Assembly: GCA_000509225.1 (NCBI GenBank) | Contig: BAOK01000001.1 | Span: 1,674,001 to 1,738,000 of the forward strand | From: Parvibaculaceae bacterium Mf 1.05b.01 | Lineage (GTDB): Bacteria > Pseudomonadota > Alphaproteobacteria > Parvibaculales > Parvibaculaceae | DNA length: 64,000 nucleotides | Direction of reading: 5' to 3' | In this document: one piece after another, positions 35,946 through 43,738 of the stretch | How the letters are laid out: every line of letters starts with the position of its first letter | Position numbering within the stretch: the stretch's first letter is position 1 | The notes under the pieces: model-generated | Seen by the model: the letters and a program-made list of their open reading frames with translations, nothing else | What the model was told of the DNA's origin: nothing | Databases searched by the model: none | Translations under genes and position numbers: made by a program

Positions 35946-36580
35946 ATTCGGATTTCAACCAGGGGAATGGAGGGGATGTCCCCCGCATCAAAACCGGCGA
36001 GTGAAATGTCGAGAAAGTCCGTGTCGAAACGGACGGGCACATCGAACTCAAACCCTGCTGTGACACTGAGATCCGGACCGGGCTCACGTCCGCTCAGAAA
36101 GGTGATCAGGCCTTTGGTCGCATCCAGAACAAAATCGGACGCCAATGTTTGCTCCACACCGTCAACGGCGACCCGCACGGTACCCTCCACGGGTTTTATA
36201 ATGGCTCGCGAATAGGTAGCCCCACCGGACGTGTAGTGTTTGATCAGATTGAAAGTCGCAGTGCTGCCATCCCCGGATCCAAGGAGCTCGTCGGTGGATG
36301 TCACTGGCACACCATAGGCCCCGGACGCATGGTCCACGCGATCCTTCCAGCGAAAGCCATGCAACCGCCCATGGCGGGCTTCAAAAAAGCCGATCACTGT
36401 GTCCAGATCTTCCATGGACCGAATGCCATAGCCTGCGTCATACCGCCTGCGGCTGTCGGCCCAGGGCGCGTTGCGCTCCTCATGACCAGACCCGAGCGTC
36501 ACAATTTCGGTGCGGCGCTCCGGACCGCCAGAAGAGCCAAAACTCACCTCCAGCGGAAAACGAATTTCATGGAACGCCAT
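35942..36580 (-). CDS. GTA distal tail protein, DUF2460 (g12-like)
   Basis: 212 residues. Opens with FHEIRFPLEVSFGSSGGPER and HEERNAPWADSRRRYDAGYG, the family hallmark, and has RHGRLHGFRWKDRVDHAS mid-protein, where the TIGR02217/DUF2460 family is most conserved. Forms the distal tail ring in RcGTA. The length is normal. Confidence 0.94.
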   Translation of the reverse strand: MAFHEIRFPLEVSFGSSGGPERRTEIVTLGSGHEERNAPWADSRRRYDAGYGIRSMEDLDTVIGFFEARHGRLHGFRWKDRVDHASGAYGVPVTSTDELLGSGDGSTATFNLIKHYTSGGATYSRAIIKPVEGTVRVAVDGVEQTLASDFVLDATKGLITFLSGREPGPDLSVTAGFEFDVPVRFDTDFLDISLAGFDAGDIPSIPLVEIRI

Positions 36581-36595
36581 GAGCGCCCTCCCAAA

Positions 36596-37267
36596 TTAAA
36601 GATTGCGATTGCCACGACTGACCGTGCGTTGAAGCATGGCGGCGATCTGACTTTCGCTGCGTTTGAAACTCGCCGCATCGGTTGCTGTGACATTGAAAGT
36701 TATGTTGAGCGCTTGACTGGTGCCCTGCGACGCCACGCCGAGCTTTCCATCCGCCCCGCGCGCTAGTGGCAGGATTGCTTCGGCACCGGCTTCACCCGCG
36801 AGCCCCACTCCCCCTTGCATGGGGAAGAGAGTTGGGTTTGACAGGATGCCGCCTTTGGCAAAGGCTTGGATGCGGCCTTGATCAAACACGTTCCCTTTGG
36901 CATTGGGCGTCAGGATCGATCCAAACAAATCCCCCAATACCGAACCCGCCCCTCCGCCCCGTCCCCCGCCGACGCCGGTTCCAAAAATGTCCTGCGCGGC
37001 GAGTTTTGCGAGATCGACAGCGAGAGATTTCAAGACATCTTGGAAGGAACGCACGCCAATGACCAGATCGTCGAAGGCAGATCCGAGGGTGCGGTGCAAT
37101 TGCTGTCCCACTTTTGAGGCGCGGTCGCCTTCTCCTGCGATACCCGCAAAGGCATTCTTGGCTTCTTTGCCGAGCCGCCCACTGGCGCTGGTCGCCGCGT
37201 CAAACTCCGCGCGCAGACCCCGCAAGTCAGACGATAGTCCGCCCAGGTCGAAACTCTCAAACTCCAT
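36596..37267 (-). CDS. GTA tail tape measure protein (g11-like)
   Basis: 223 residues, short as in RcGTA (its tail is short). A helical N-terminal half (SDLRGLRAEFDAATSASGRL) precedes a conserved FDDLVIGVRSFQDVLKSLAV and LAKLAAQDIFG segment. A Gly-rich low-complexity region then leads to FAKGGILSNPTLFPMQGG, the phage tape-measure C-terminal signature. The ATG at 37267 is chosen over an earlier one at 37291 that lies inside the chaperone gene. Overlaps the chaperone by 11 bases. Confidence 0.92.
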   Translation of the reverse strand: MEFESFDLGGLSSDLRGLRAEFDAATSASGRLGKEAKNAFAGIAGEGDRASKVGQQLHRTLGSAFDDLVIGVRSFQDVLKSLAVDLAKLAAQDIFGTGVGGGRGGGAGSVLGDLFGSILTPNAKGNVFDQGRIQAFAKGGILSNPTLFPMQGGVGLAGEAGAEAILPLARGADGKLGVASQGTSQALNITFNVTATDAASFKRSESQIAAMLQRTVSRGNRNL

Positions 37268-37445
37268 CGGTGCTTTTTCCTGTCTGTTCATCGGGGAAGC
37301 GGGTCATCAGCCTGTTAAGACCAATCAATGGCATCGCAGCACCATCACTGGGGACAAATGCCAGAGCGGCACCCTCTATTTCGCGTAAGCTTGCTGACCA
37401 GAAGTCATTCGGCCTCCAGTGCAGAACGCCGCAGGCAAAGCTCAA
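37257..37445 (-). CDS. GTA tail assembly chaperone-like small protein (g10.1, rcc01693-like)
   Basis: 62 residues. CGVLHWRPNDFWSASLREIE fits the TIGR02216-type small tail-assembly chaperone of GTAs and lambdoid-like phages (W..E.FW.ATP.E pattern). Start and stop overlap g10 and g11. Small, but position, overlaps and motif agree. Confidence 0.83.
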   Translation of the reverse strand: MSFACGVLHWRPNDFWSASLREIEGAALAFVPSDGAAMPLIGLNRLMTRFPDEQTGKSTDGV

Positions 37446-37843
37446 GAGGGGTTGCCAGGGAAAGGGGGCAAAGTCTCACCGCCCTCCTCAACCCGATTGA
37501 TTTCCGCATCGGCCCTTTCGATGACGTCAGCATCCACGCTTCCAAATGTCACCCGCAACAGGTCTGCCAGGGTCCGGATGAGCCCTGCCATGCCGCCCTC
37601 GTAGCTCAGATTTTCGAGATCGAGCGCTTCGCTCTCGTGACCGCCGCCTTTCAGACCGGCCTCCAGCAGGTTCACCGCGTCTCTGCTCGTCAGCTGGCCC
37701 TGGGAGAAGCGGTCGGCGAGTGTCAAAATGTCTTCGCCCCCGTAAGCCTCTTCCAGATGGGCAAGTGCGCCGAGCGTGAGGCAGAGCGTGTAGCGCTCGC
37801 CATCTGCCTGGAGCTCCACTTCGCCGCGATGTCGGTTCACCAT
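37442..37843 (-). CDS. GTA gp10-family tail protein
   Basis: 133 residues from ATG 37843. NRHRGEVELQADGERYTLCL starts the GTA_gp10 domain (gain of a small beta fold then helices TLGALAHLEEAYG, DILTLADRFSQGQ). The longer frame to 38059 overlaps the tail-tube gene and is rejected. The stop of the tail-tube gene and this start are one base apart. Confidence 0.92.
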   Translation of the reverse strand: MVNRHRGEVELQADGERYTLCLTLGALAHLEEAYGGEDILTLADRFSQGQLTSRDAVNLLEAGLKGGGHESEALDLENLSYEGGMAGLIRTLADLLRVTFGSVDADVIERADAEINRVEEGGETLPPFPGNPS

Positions 37844-37844
37844 G

Positions 37845-38258
37845 TCAGGCGCCCGTGAAGAGAAGTTGCCCGGCAGACTCAAGGGCAAGGTCAAAGCGCA
37901 GCTCATCTTCATAAGAGCCTGCATATTCAAGGGACGTGATCTGAAAGGCGCCTTGCACGGTTCCAAAATCTGGAATGATGACCTGCCAATCACGAATGGT
38001 GCCGTCGAAGAAATAGCCTCTGACAAGGGCATCGGAGGTCTCATCCTTGAAGATGCCACTGCCGCTGAGGCTCGCAGTTTTCACGCCAGCACCTGCGAGC
38101 AATTCCCGCCAGGCCCCGGCTGATTCCGCATGGGTCACATCCACCGTGCGCGCGTTGAAGGAAATGGCTCGGGCGCGAAGTCCCGCCATGGTTGTGAAGG
38201 TCCCCAGGCCATCGCTGTCTATTTTGAGCAGCAGGTCCTTGCCACGTTGAGCGGTCAT
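37845..38258 (-). CDS. GTA major tail (tube) protein (g9-like)
   Basis: 137 residues. AQRGKDLLLKIDSDGLGTFT followed by AGLRARAISFNARTVDVTHA is the TP901-1-like tail-tube opening. The WRELLAGAGVKTASLSGSG stretch and DFGTVQGAFQITSLEYAGSY are also characteristic. ATG 38258 is preferred over 38360, since the extension lies in the intergenic gap. Confidence 0.95.
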   Translation of the reverse strand: MTAQRGKDLLLKIDSDGLGTFTTMAGLRARAISFNARTVDVTHAESAGAWRELLAGAGVKTASLSGSGIFKDETSDALVRGYFFDGTIRDWQVIIPDFGTVQGAFQITSLEYAGSYEDELRFDLALESAGQLLFTGA

Positions 38259-38292
38259 GCTCACGTCTCCTTTGTTGGTCCGTGTGAAATGT

Positions 38293-38703
38293 TCAGACTG
38301 TGGGTTCTGTGTAGGCGCGAAAGACGAGGCGTCCACGAAGAGCCTCCGCCTCGGGTGCATAGGAAACGCTCGCGCGCTCCAATTGCAGGTTCACAAGCAC
38401 GTGGCCGGTCAGCGCCAAGCTCGCATCCTGCAGTGCCACATCAAGGGCGCTCATGATCTCTTTTGCTTCGCGTCGTCCACGGGCCCGCGACCAGACAGAA
38501 AGAGCAAGGCGATGAATGGCAGCGCCGTTGCTTCCTGCACCATCGGGCTCCACCTCTGTGTCACCAAGTGTCACGAACGGAAAGGCCGCATCTTGCGGTG
38601 GTCGGTCAAACACGCGCCCGCCGACCAGGGAAGAAAGTGCGGCGTCGGCGACCAGGCTTGCATGAATGGTCTTTTGCAGCTCCCAGCTGGCGGCCAAGGT
38701 CAT
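38293..38703 (-). CDS. GTA tail terminator-like protein, DUF3168 (g8-like)
   Basis: 136 residues. WELQKTIHASLVADAALSSL, VGGRVFDRPPQDAAFPFVTL and a C-terminal LVFRAYTEP fit DUF3168 (phage gp10-like). In RcGTA it terminates the tail tube or joins it to the connector. ATG 38703 overlaps g7 by 4 bases. The extension to 38730 is rejected. Confidence 0.93.
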   Translation of the reverse strand: MTLAASWELQKTIHASLVADAALSSLVGGRVFDRPPQDAAFPFVTLGDTEVEPDGAGSNGAAIHRLALSVWSRARGRREAKEIMSALDVALQDASLALTGHVLVNLQLERASVSYAPEAEALRGRLVFRAYTEPTV

Positions 38704-39020
38704 GACGCTCCTCCTTCTTCGCAAGTGCATTTGAGCCAGCGCCGACGACCGTCCGCATCCTGGACTGCCCGGATGTTGAAATGTCTCCCCCCGTGGCGAA
38801 AGCGCATATCGGTGGTGACATCGCCGCGGTAGCGAATCGTGATGTCGGTGGTGGCACGCGTCCCCAAACGATCAGCCGCTTCGCGTTCCTGTCCGCTTTT
38901 CGGATGCATGGCCGCCCAGACAGTCGCCAGTTCGGTCCAGCTTTCAGTGGCACCGCCGCCGCCATCGGCAACAGAAACACGCTCTTCCAGAACGAGACGA
39001 TGTCGGAGGTCCGCAATCAC
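38700..39020 (-). CDS. GTA head closure protein (g7-like)
   Basis: 106 residues. LRHRLVLEERVSVADGGGGA, then WTELATVWAAMHPKSGQERE is the SPP1-gp16-like head-closure pattern, with the ITIRYRGDVTTDMRF tail. Overlaps its neighbours by 4 bases each. Confidence 0.93.
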   Translation of the reverse strand: MIADLRHRLVLEERVSVADGGGGATESWTELATVWAAMHPKSGQEREAADRLGTRATTDITIRYRGDVTTDMRFRHGGRHFNIRAVQDADGRRRWLKCTCEEGGAS

Positions 39021-39568
39021 AGGCGGAGCTTTCGATAGGGAGCGAGCAACCTGCGCACCGGCGGCGTCAGCTGATCGCCGTCGCCCGGTGCCAGCTCCCG
39101 GTTTTCATACCAGTGCGCCACGGTCATGAGCAGGGCATGGCGGATGTCCCGCGGCACCTCGCTCCCGCTTGCGCCAAAACCGCTCGCAAAGCGCACCACA
39201 ATACCTGCGGCAAGCGATCTGGGCCGGGGCCAGGTCGCCCCGTCTGTACGGACCAACCGAGCGTTAAGGCCCGGCGCCAGATTGTATGTGTCAGGACTGA
39301 GTGTTTTTCCGTCTACAGAGACGCTGATGATGGAGGTAACCGGCCCCATGTTGAAGTCGACGACGGGCCCTGGCCAACTGTCGAGCACCAGATCCCAGCT
39401 TTGGTCCAGAAGCGCCAGACCCGCATAGGCTTCAATGCTCAATCGTGCTGCCGAAATATAGCCTTCGATCAGGACATCTTCGTCGATACCATCGACGCGG
39501 AGGTGCAGTTTCGCATCGGCCAGATCAACGGGCTCGCTGACCGGACCGGTCACCAATGTGTGGGGCAT
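39017..39568 (-). CDS. GTA head-tail connector (adaptor) protein (g6-like)
   Basis: 183 residues. PVDLADAKLHLRVDGIDEDV and LIEGYISAARLSIEAYAGLA are the gp6-like helical adaptor opening. A beta insert (GPVVDFNMGPVTSIISVSVD) and PRDIRHALLMTVAHWYENRE follow. Links portal to closure protein. Separated from the next upstream gene by 161 bases that hold a palindrome pair. Confidence 0.94.
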   Translation of the reverse strand: MPHTLVTGPVSEPVDLADAKLHLRVDGIDEDVLIEGYISAARLSIEAYAGLALLDQSWDLVLDSWPGPVVDFNMGPVTSIISVSVDGKTLSPDTYNLAPGLNARLVRTDGATWPRPRSLAAGIVVRFASGFGASGSEVPRDIRHALLMTVAHWYENRELAPGDGDQLTPPVRRLLAPYRKLRL

Positions 39569-39615
39569 GAACTTCTCGTTCGTGGAAGAGTTGAGTTCTC
39601 AAAAAGACAAAGGAT

Positions 39616-39707
39616 GTCACCCCCGGACTTGTTCCGGGGGTCCAGGGCAAAACAACTCAAACCTATGTTTGTAGCCCCTGGATTGCCGGAACAAGTCCGG
39701 CAATGAC
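39616..39707. repeat. Dispersed palindrome pair inside the GTA cluster
   Basis: Units at 39616-39647 (GTCACCCCCGG ... CCGGGGGTCC) and 39675-39707 (CCCCTGGATTGCCGG ... CCGGCAATGAC) face each other. Stems are intact. They fill the gap between the extra GTA gene and the connector gene. RNA hairpins here could affect expression of the genes downstream of the capsid. Confidence 0.85.
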
Positions 39708-39729
39708 ACTCTGGTTTTGTTGAGGAGGC

Positions 39730-40161
39730 TTAAGACACAGGCTTCACATTGCCGTGGCCCAACAAGGCCAGAGCGGCAACAGGTATGCCATTGGTATGGG
39801 TCCCGGTGAGTTCTACCTGGAGACGGCAATAGCGGGCATCGCCCACATAGCCGATGGCAATGGCCTGCCCGTCTTCTGAGGGATCATCGACCAGAGCAAA
39901 GGTGCCGCTGCCGTCGATCGCCCTGCCCAGCACGTCACTATCATTGACAATAGATGACCAATTCGTGCCGTCTTCGCTTTCTTCCAGCTTGAGCGCAAGA
40001 GAAACCGACGGGGACAGCGTGTCGCCGCTCATGCCCAGCAACACGATATGCTCCACGCTCTCATAGCCCTGTCGATCAACCGGCGCGCCAACCCGTGTCG
40101 ATGTGGTCACTGCCGGGTCAAGGATTTGAACAATGCCGAGATTTGAATGTAGATCACGCAT
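39730..40161 (-). CDS. Extra GTA structural-type protein of unknown function
   Basis: 143 residues, between major capsid (12-base gap) and connector; the canonical RcGTA has no gene there. It reads as beta-rich: SVEHIVLLGMSGDTLSPSVS, SLALKLEESEDGTNWSSI and DARYCRLQVELTGTHTNGIP, resembling short phage head-decoration or jelly-roll modules. No known family is firmly recognised. Close spacing to the capsid gene suggests equimolar expression, as expected of a capsid decoration or head-fibre protein; this is inference. Confidence 0.75.
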   Translation of the reverse strand: MRDLHSNLGIVQILDPAVTTSTRVGAPVDRQGYESVEHIVLLGMSGDTLSPSVSLALKLEESEDGTNWSSIVNDSDVLGRAIDGSGTFALVDDPSEDGQAIAIGYVGDARYCRLQVELTGTHTNGIPVAALALLGHGNVKPVS

Positions 40162-40173
40162 GGTGAGGCCTCC

Positions 40174-41490
40174 TTACGCTGTGCCGAATTTCAGAAGCTT
40201 GATCGCTTCGAAATTCTGAATGCCGCCGCCCACACGTTTTGTTGTGTAGAAGAGGACATAGGGTTTTGCTGTGTAGGGATCGCGCAACACACGAATGCCG
40301 AGACGGTCCACAATGAGATAGCCCCGGCGGAAGTCGCCATAGGCAAGCGCGAAACTATCGGCATCCACATCCGGCATGTCTTCTGCTTCAGCAATCGGCA
40401 CATTCATCAGCCGCGGTGCTTGACCTGCGCTCAAGCTTGGCTGCCAGAGATAGTTGCCATCTGCGTCTTTGAACTTGCGGATTTGTGCTTGCGTTTGCCG
40501 GTTCATGACAAAGTGCGCATTGGCGCGATAGCCGGACTTCACGGAATAGACCAGGTCGAGAAGGACATCCGACGGGCTCGTCGACGGGAAGGCCCCTGAT
40601 GCGCCGGTGGCGACATAGCCCACCTTGCCCCAGGCCCAGCTGTCATTATCGACATTGTCGTAGGAGAGGAAGCCACGGGGCTTCCGCACTCCATCGCCTG
40701 AGACAAAGGCTGTGCCTTCCTGTTCTGCAAAGGCTGTTTGCACTTCTTCGGCGATCCACTGATCGATATTGACCGCGCTGTCGTCCAGCAGGGTCGATGT
40801 TGCCGCCGGCATGGCATAGAGCTCCATCACCGGGAATTCGAGTTCGGAGATTTTCGGCGTGCCGGTCTCCGCACGTGGCTCTGTCTCGCCGACCCACCCT
40901 GTCGCCGCCCCGCTTGTGGCAAAGGGTTTCTTGTAGGATGCTGCACCAATCTGGCGCACACCTGCGATTGCCCGAATGGGAGAGGCTTCCGAGACGATCC
41001 GGTCAATCATCTGCTCCGTTTCACTTGGCACCAGATAGCCGCCATCGGGATCAGACTGTACGGACAGGGCCTTTTCTTCCAGACCGCGCAGTGGGCCTGT
41101 GCCACCCTGGCGCACATAGGTTTCAAAGGCAGCTTTATGTTCCCGCGCAATTGGATTGAGCGCAGCGACGGATCCGATTTCAGGTCGGGTGAGCGACAGG
41201 GCCAGGCCATCAACAGTCTTTTGTTGAAGATCCAGGGCGGCATTCAGACGATCCACTTTTTCCGTGGTCACCACGTCCGCGGTGAGCTTTCGCTCCACCT
41301 GGGACAGGCGGTCATCATTGGCCTGCTTGAATGCATCGAAGCGCGTCATGAACTCATCCATGGCGTCGCGCACTTCATGCATGGCTGGTGAGCCCAAATT
41401 CGCACTTTTCTTTTCCGGCGCGGCGGTTGGCGCAGGACTGCCCAGCGTGTGGCCAATGCGGCCCACACCGGTCTCTCCGTTAAGAGGCAT
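40174..41490 (-). CDS. GTA major capsid protein, HK97 fold (g5-like)
   Basis: 438 residues. The N-terminal ~130 are a coiled scaffold (delta-like) domain (RDAMDEFMTRFDAFKQANDD), presumably removed by the protease. The mature HK97 fold follows, with LSVQSDPDGGYLVPSETEQM, the E-loop/P-domain stretches EPRAETGTPKISELEFPVME, FVMNRQTQAQIRKFKDADGN and LAYGDFRRGYLIVDRLGIRV. The protease gene is 20 bases upstream. The frame is intact. Confidence 0.96.
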   Translation of the reverse strand: MPLNGETGVGRIGHTLGSPAPTAAPEKKSANLGSPAMHEVRDAMDEFMTRFDAFKQANDDRLSQVERKLTADVVTTEKVDRLNAALDLQQKTVDGLALSLTRPEIGSVAALNPIAREHKAAFETYVRQGGTGPLRGLEEKALSVQSDPDGGYLVPSETEQMIDRIVSEASPIRAIAGVRQIGAASYKKPFATSGAATGWVGETEPRAETGTPKISELEFPVMELYAMPAATSTLLDDSAVNIDQWIAEEVQTAFAEQEGTAFVSGDGVRKPRGFLSYDNVDNDSWAWGKVGYVATGASGAFPSTSPSDVLLDLVYSVKSGYRANAHFVMNRQTQAQIRKFKDADGNYLWQPSLSAGQAPRLMNVPIAEAEDMPDVDADSFALAYGDFRRGYLIVDRLGIRVLRDPYTAKPYVLFYTTKRVGGGIQNFEAIKLLKFGTA

Positions 41491-41510
41491 ATCTTTCTCC
41501 TTAGATGGAT

Positions 41511-42203
41511 TTAGTGAATGAAATGAGCGCCTGCTGCGCGGAATGTCCGCGCCAAGACTCCCAAGTCTGTTGAGGTGAAGCCAGCATCCCGCCGCGCCCT
41601 CACCGCTTTGTAGCCACCCGCGATCAAGGCACGGGCGTCTGATCTGCTAAGTCCCGCATCCCGCGAAAGCCAGCGTTCAAGTTCTCGTTCTGTGGGCAGC
41701 CATGCAGACTTCACCGCGCTCACACGTGCGCCGGGCTGCATGGGAAAAGTCACAACTGAAATTTCCCAGAGGTCCAGTTCCATCAGGTGGCGCACACCCG
41801 TCTCCGCATCCCGCACGGCTTTCACCGTGTGGAAGCCGATAGAGAGGCCATCCAAGGCGCCTGCTTTCATGAGCGCGTGGACGTCTCTTGCCCGCGCCAC
41901 GTCCAGGGTGAGACGGCCGCGCACATAGAGACCTCTGCTGTCTTCGCGAATCTCATCCCACGACCCGATCGGGTCAGCCGGATCATGCTGAAAAAGCATG
42001 CGGACCTGATCGGCACCGCGCTTGGCGAGGCTTGCGCGAAACGCGCCGCGCTGGACCAGATCGTGGCCCAGATCTTCAGCCCCGAAGAGGCTCGCATAGC
42101 CTTCAAAGGCTCCGGCATCGTCGACCTCTGCCACCTGAAAGGCCGCCCGTTTGGTTTCACACGTGGTGTTTGCTTGTTTTTTCTGTCGTGTTGGGTCGCT
42201 CAT
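41511..42203 (-). CDS. GTA prohead protease, HK97 family (g4-like)
   Basis: 230 residues from ATG 42203 (the longer frame to 42281 overlaps g3.5 and is rejected). Family S78/U35 features: FEGYASLFGAEDLGHDLVQR, VRMLFQHDPADPIGSWDEIR with the catalytic His, and GALDGLSIGFHTVKAV with the catalytic Ser. It trims the capsid scaffold. A C-terminal helical tail (about 160-230) may be a scaffold or targeting part. Confidence 0.94.
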   Translation of the reverse strand: MSDPTRQKKQANTTCETKRAAFQVAEVDDAGAFEGYASLFGAEDLGHDLVQRGAFRASLAKRGADQVRMLFQHDPADPIGSWDEIREDSRGLYVRGRLTLDVARARDVHALMKAGALDGLSIGFHTVKAVRDAETGVRHLMELDLWEISVVTFPMQPGARVSAVKSAWLPTERELERWLSRDAGLSRSDARALIAGGYKAVRARRDAGFTSTDLGVLARTFRAAGAHFIH

Positions 42204-42277
42204 GTTTCTCCCGGTACAAAAAGGCGCCCTCGCTTTGTTGCAGGGCGCTGGATGAAACTTTTGGTTGGTGAGGTACG

Positions 42278-42544
42278 TCATTCCTTGGCAATAGCGCGGT
42301 CGAGCTTGTCTTCAATACGTGTGAGCGCCGCGCGCATGTAAGCCGCCTGCACTTCCAGGCGGGCAGTGCGCTCACCCATATCGTCATCGCTGATCACCTG
42401 GCGTTCCAAATGATTGATGCGTTCTGATGCAGCCCCGGCCCAGGTCAGCGCCCCAGCAGTTTGAATAAGGATCGCCACGATGAGCGCAATGGGCACCCGC
42501 TTATCCAGATGCCAGCGTCCGGGCTCTTTCTCTTCACCCATCAC
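42278..42544 (-). CDS. GTA small head-formation protein (g3.5, rcc01685-like)
   Basis: 88 residues. One TM-like helix near 18-36 (PIALIVAILIQTAGALTWAG), then a coiled helix (RINHLERQVISDDDMGERTA) and another (RAALTRIEDKLDRA). Size, place between portal and protease and helix pattern fit RcGTA g3.5; its exact role is not established. Overlaps the portal gene by 4 bases. Confidence 0.85.
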   Translation of the reverse strand: MMGEEKEPGRWHLDKRVPIALIVAILIQTAGALTWAGAASERINHLERQVISDDDMGERTARLEVQAAYMRAALTRIEDKLDRAIAKE

Positions 42545-43731
42545 TCCGTCTCCCTTGCACTCAAGCCAACGGTCCGGCGTTTTTCCTCATCACTCAGAAA
42601 GTCCGCCTCTTTTACCCGCGCCCAGACGCTTTCTCGCTCGGCGGCGAGGGCCGGAACCGTTTCAAGATCGATATCGAGATGCAGAGCCGGACCAAATCGG
42701 GGGCCCAACCAGTGGGTGAGTGCCGTTGCTGATTTTCGCACCAAGGGCACAATGGTCTGGCGCCAGAACACCAGATTGGCTTCCTTGTAGTTTGAGAACG
42801 TGTTGTCGCCGGGAATGCCGAGCAACATGGGCGGCACGCCAAAGGCCAGCGCAATTTCGCGCGCCGCCGCATTTTTTGCCTCATTGAAGTCCAGATCACG
42901 AGGACCCAAACCCATTTGCTGCCAGTCGAGCCCCCCTTCCAACAGAAGTGGGCGGCCTGCATTGGCTGAGCCTGCATAATTGTCTTCCAGCTCCCGCTTC
43001 AGCCGGTCGAACTGATCATCCGTGAGCGCGCTATCACCCCCTGACCCCTTGTAGACAAGTGCGCCAGAAGGACGCGCTGCATTGTCCAACAGAGACTTGT
43101 TCCAGGCGCCTGCTGCATTGTGAATATCGACGGCCTTTGCCGCTGCCTCCAGCGGTGAAAGACCATAATGATCGTCGGTCGGGTGAAAGGCCTTCATGTG
43201 CAGGATTGGCTTTGTGGGCTCGTCGCGAAAAAGAACCGTCCGCCCGTTCACCTCATACTCATAGCCTTCCGGCCAGCCCCGCGCGCCGGGCACCACTTTC
43301 ATGCGGTCCGGGCGCAGCGCATAGAGTTCACGGACCTCCTCGCCAACACTCACCGCTTCCAGATAGGCATTGCCCGCCACCTGCAAGTGGCCATACCAGG
43401 CTTCAAGAAGGTCGGTGCCGCTGTCAGCCGGATTAGGTCGCGCGAGCAGGGTCAGGAGCGGATGCTCGCTTAAAGTCTGATCGCCTTCGCGAAGCCTCCA
43501 GGGGACACTTGCCGCGGCCTCTGCAATCATGCGGACACATCTGAAGGCCACCGCGTTCTGTTCATAGCCCTCGCGCGCCAAGCGGTCATAATCGCGAGGG
43601 GTCCAGACCGGCCGCCCCAGCGAGCTCAGTGCGATGAGCGATCCGGCTGCACTCGCTTTGGTGGCCAATGGACGTGCGAAGAGGCGAGACCAAAGGCCCG
43701 CCGGCTTTTGCTGCGTCATTTCGTTCATCAT
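42541..43731 (-). CDS. GTA portal protein, HK97 family (g3-like)
   Basis: 396 residues. VAFRCVRMIAEAAASVPWRL, DLLEAWYGHLQVAGNAYLEA, ILHMKAFHPTDDHYGLSPLE and the C-terminal GVPPMLLGIPGDNTFSNYKE are the HK97 portal signatures. Forms the dodecameric ring through which DNA enters the head. Starts 8 bases after the terminase stop. Confidence 0.96.
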   Translation of the reverse strand: MMNEMTQQKPAGLWSRLFARPLATKASAAGSLIALSSLGRPVWTPRDYDRLAREGYEQNAVAFRCVRMIAEAAASVPWRLREGDQTLSEHPLLTLLARPNPADSGTDLLEAWYGHLQVAGNAYLEAVSVGEEVRELYALRPDRMKVVPGARGWPEGYEYEVNGRTVLFRDEPTKPILHMKAFHPTDDHYGLSPLEAAAKAVDIHNAAGAWNKSLLDNAARPSGALVYKGSGGDSALTDDQFDRLKRELEDNYAGSANAGRPLLLEGGLDWQQMGLGPRDLDFNEAKNAAAREIALAFGVPPMLLGIPGDNTFSNYKEANLVFWRQTIVPLVRKSATALTHWLGPRFGPALHLDIDLETVPALAAERESVWARVKEADFLSDEEKRRTVGLSARETE

Positions 43732-43738
43732 TATTTCC

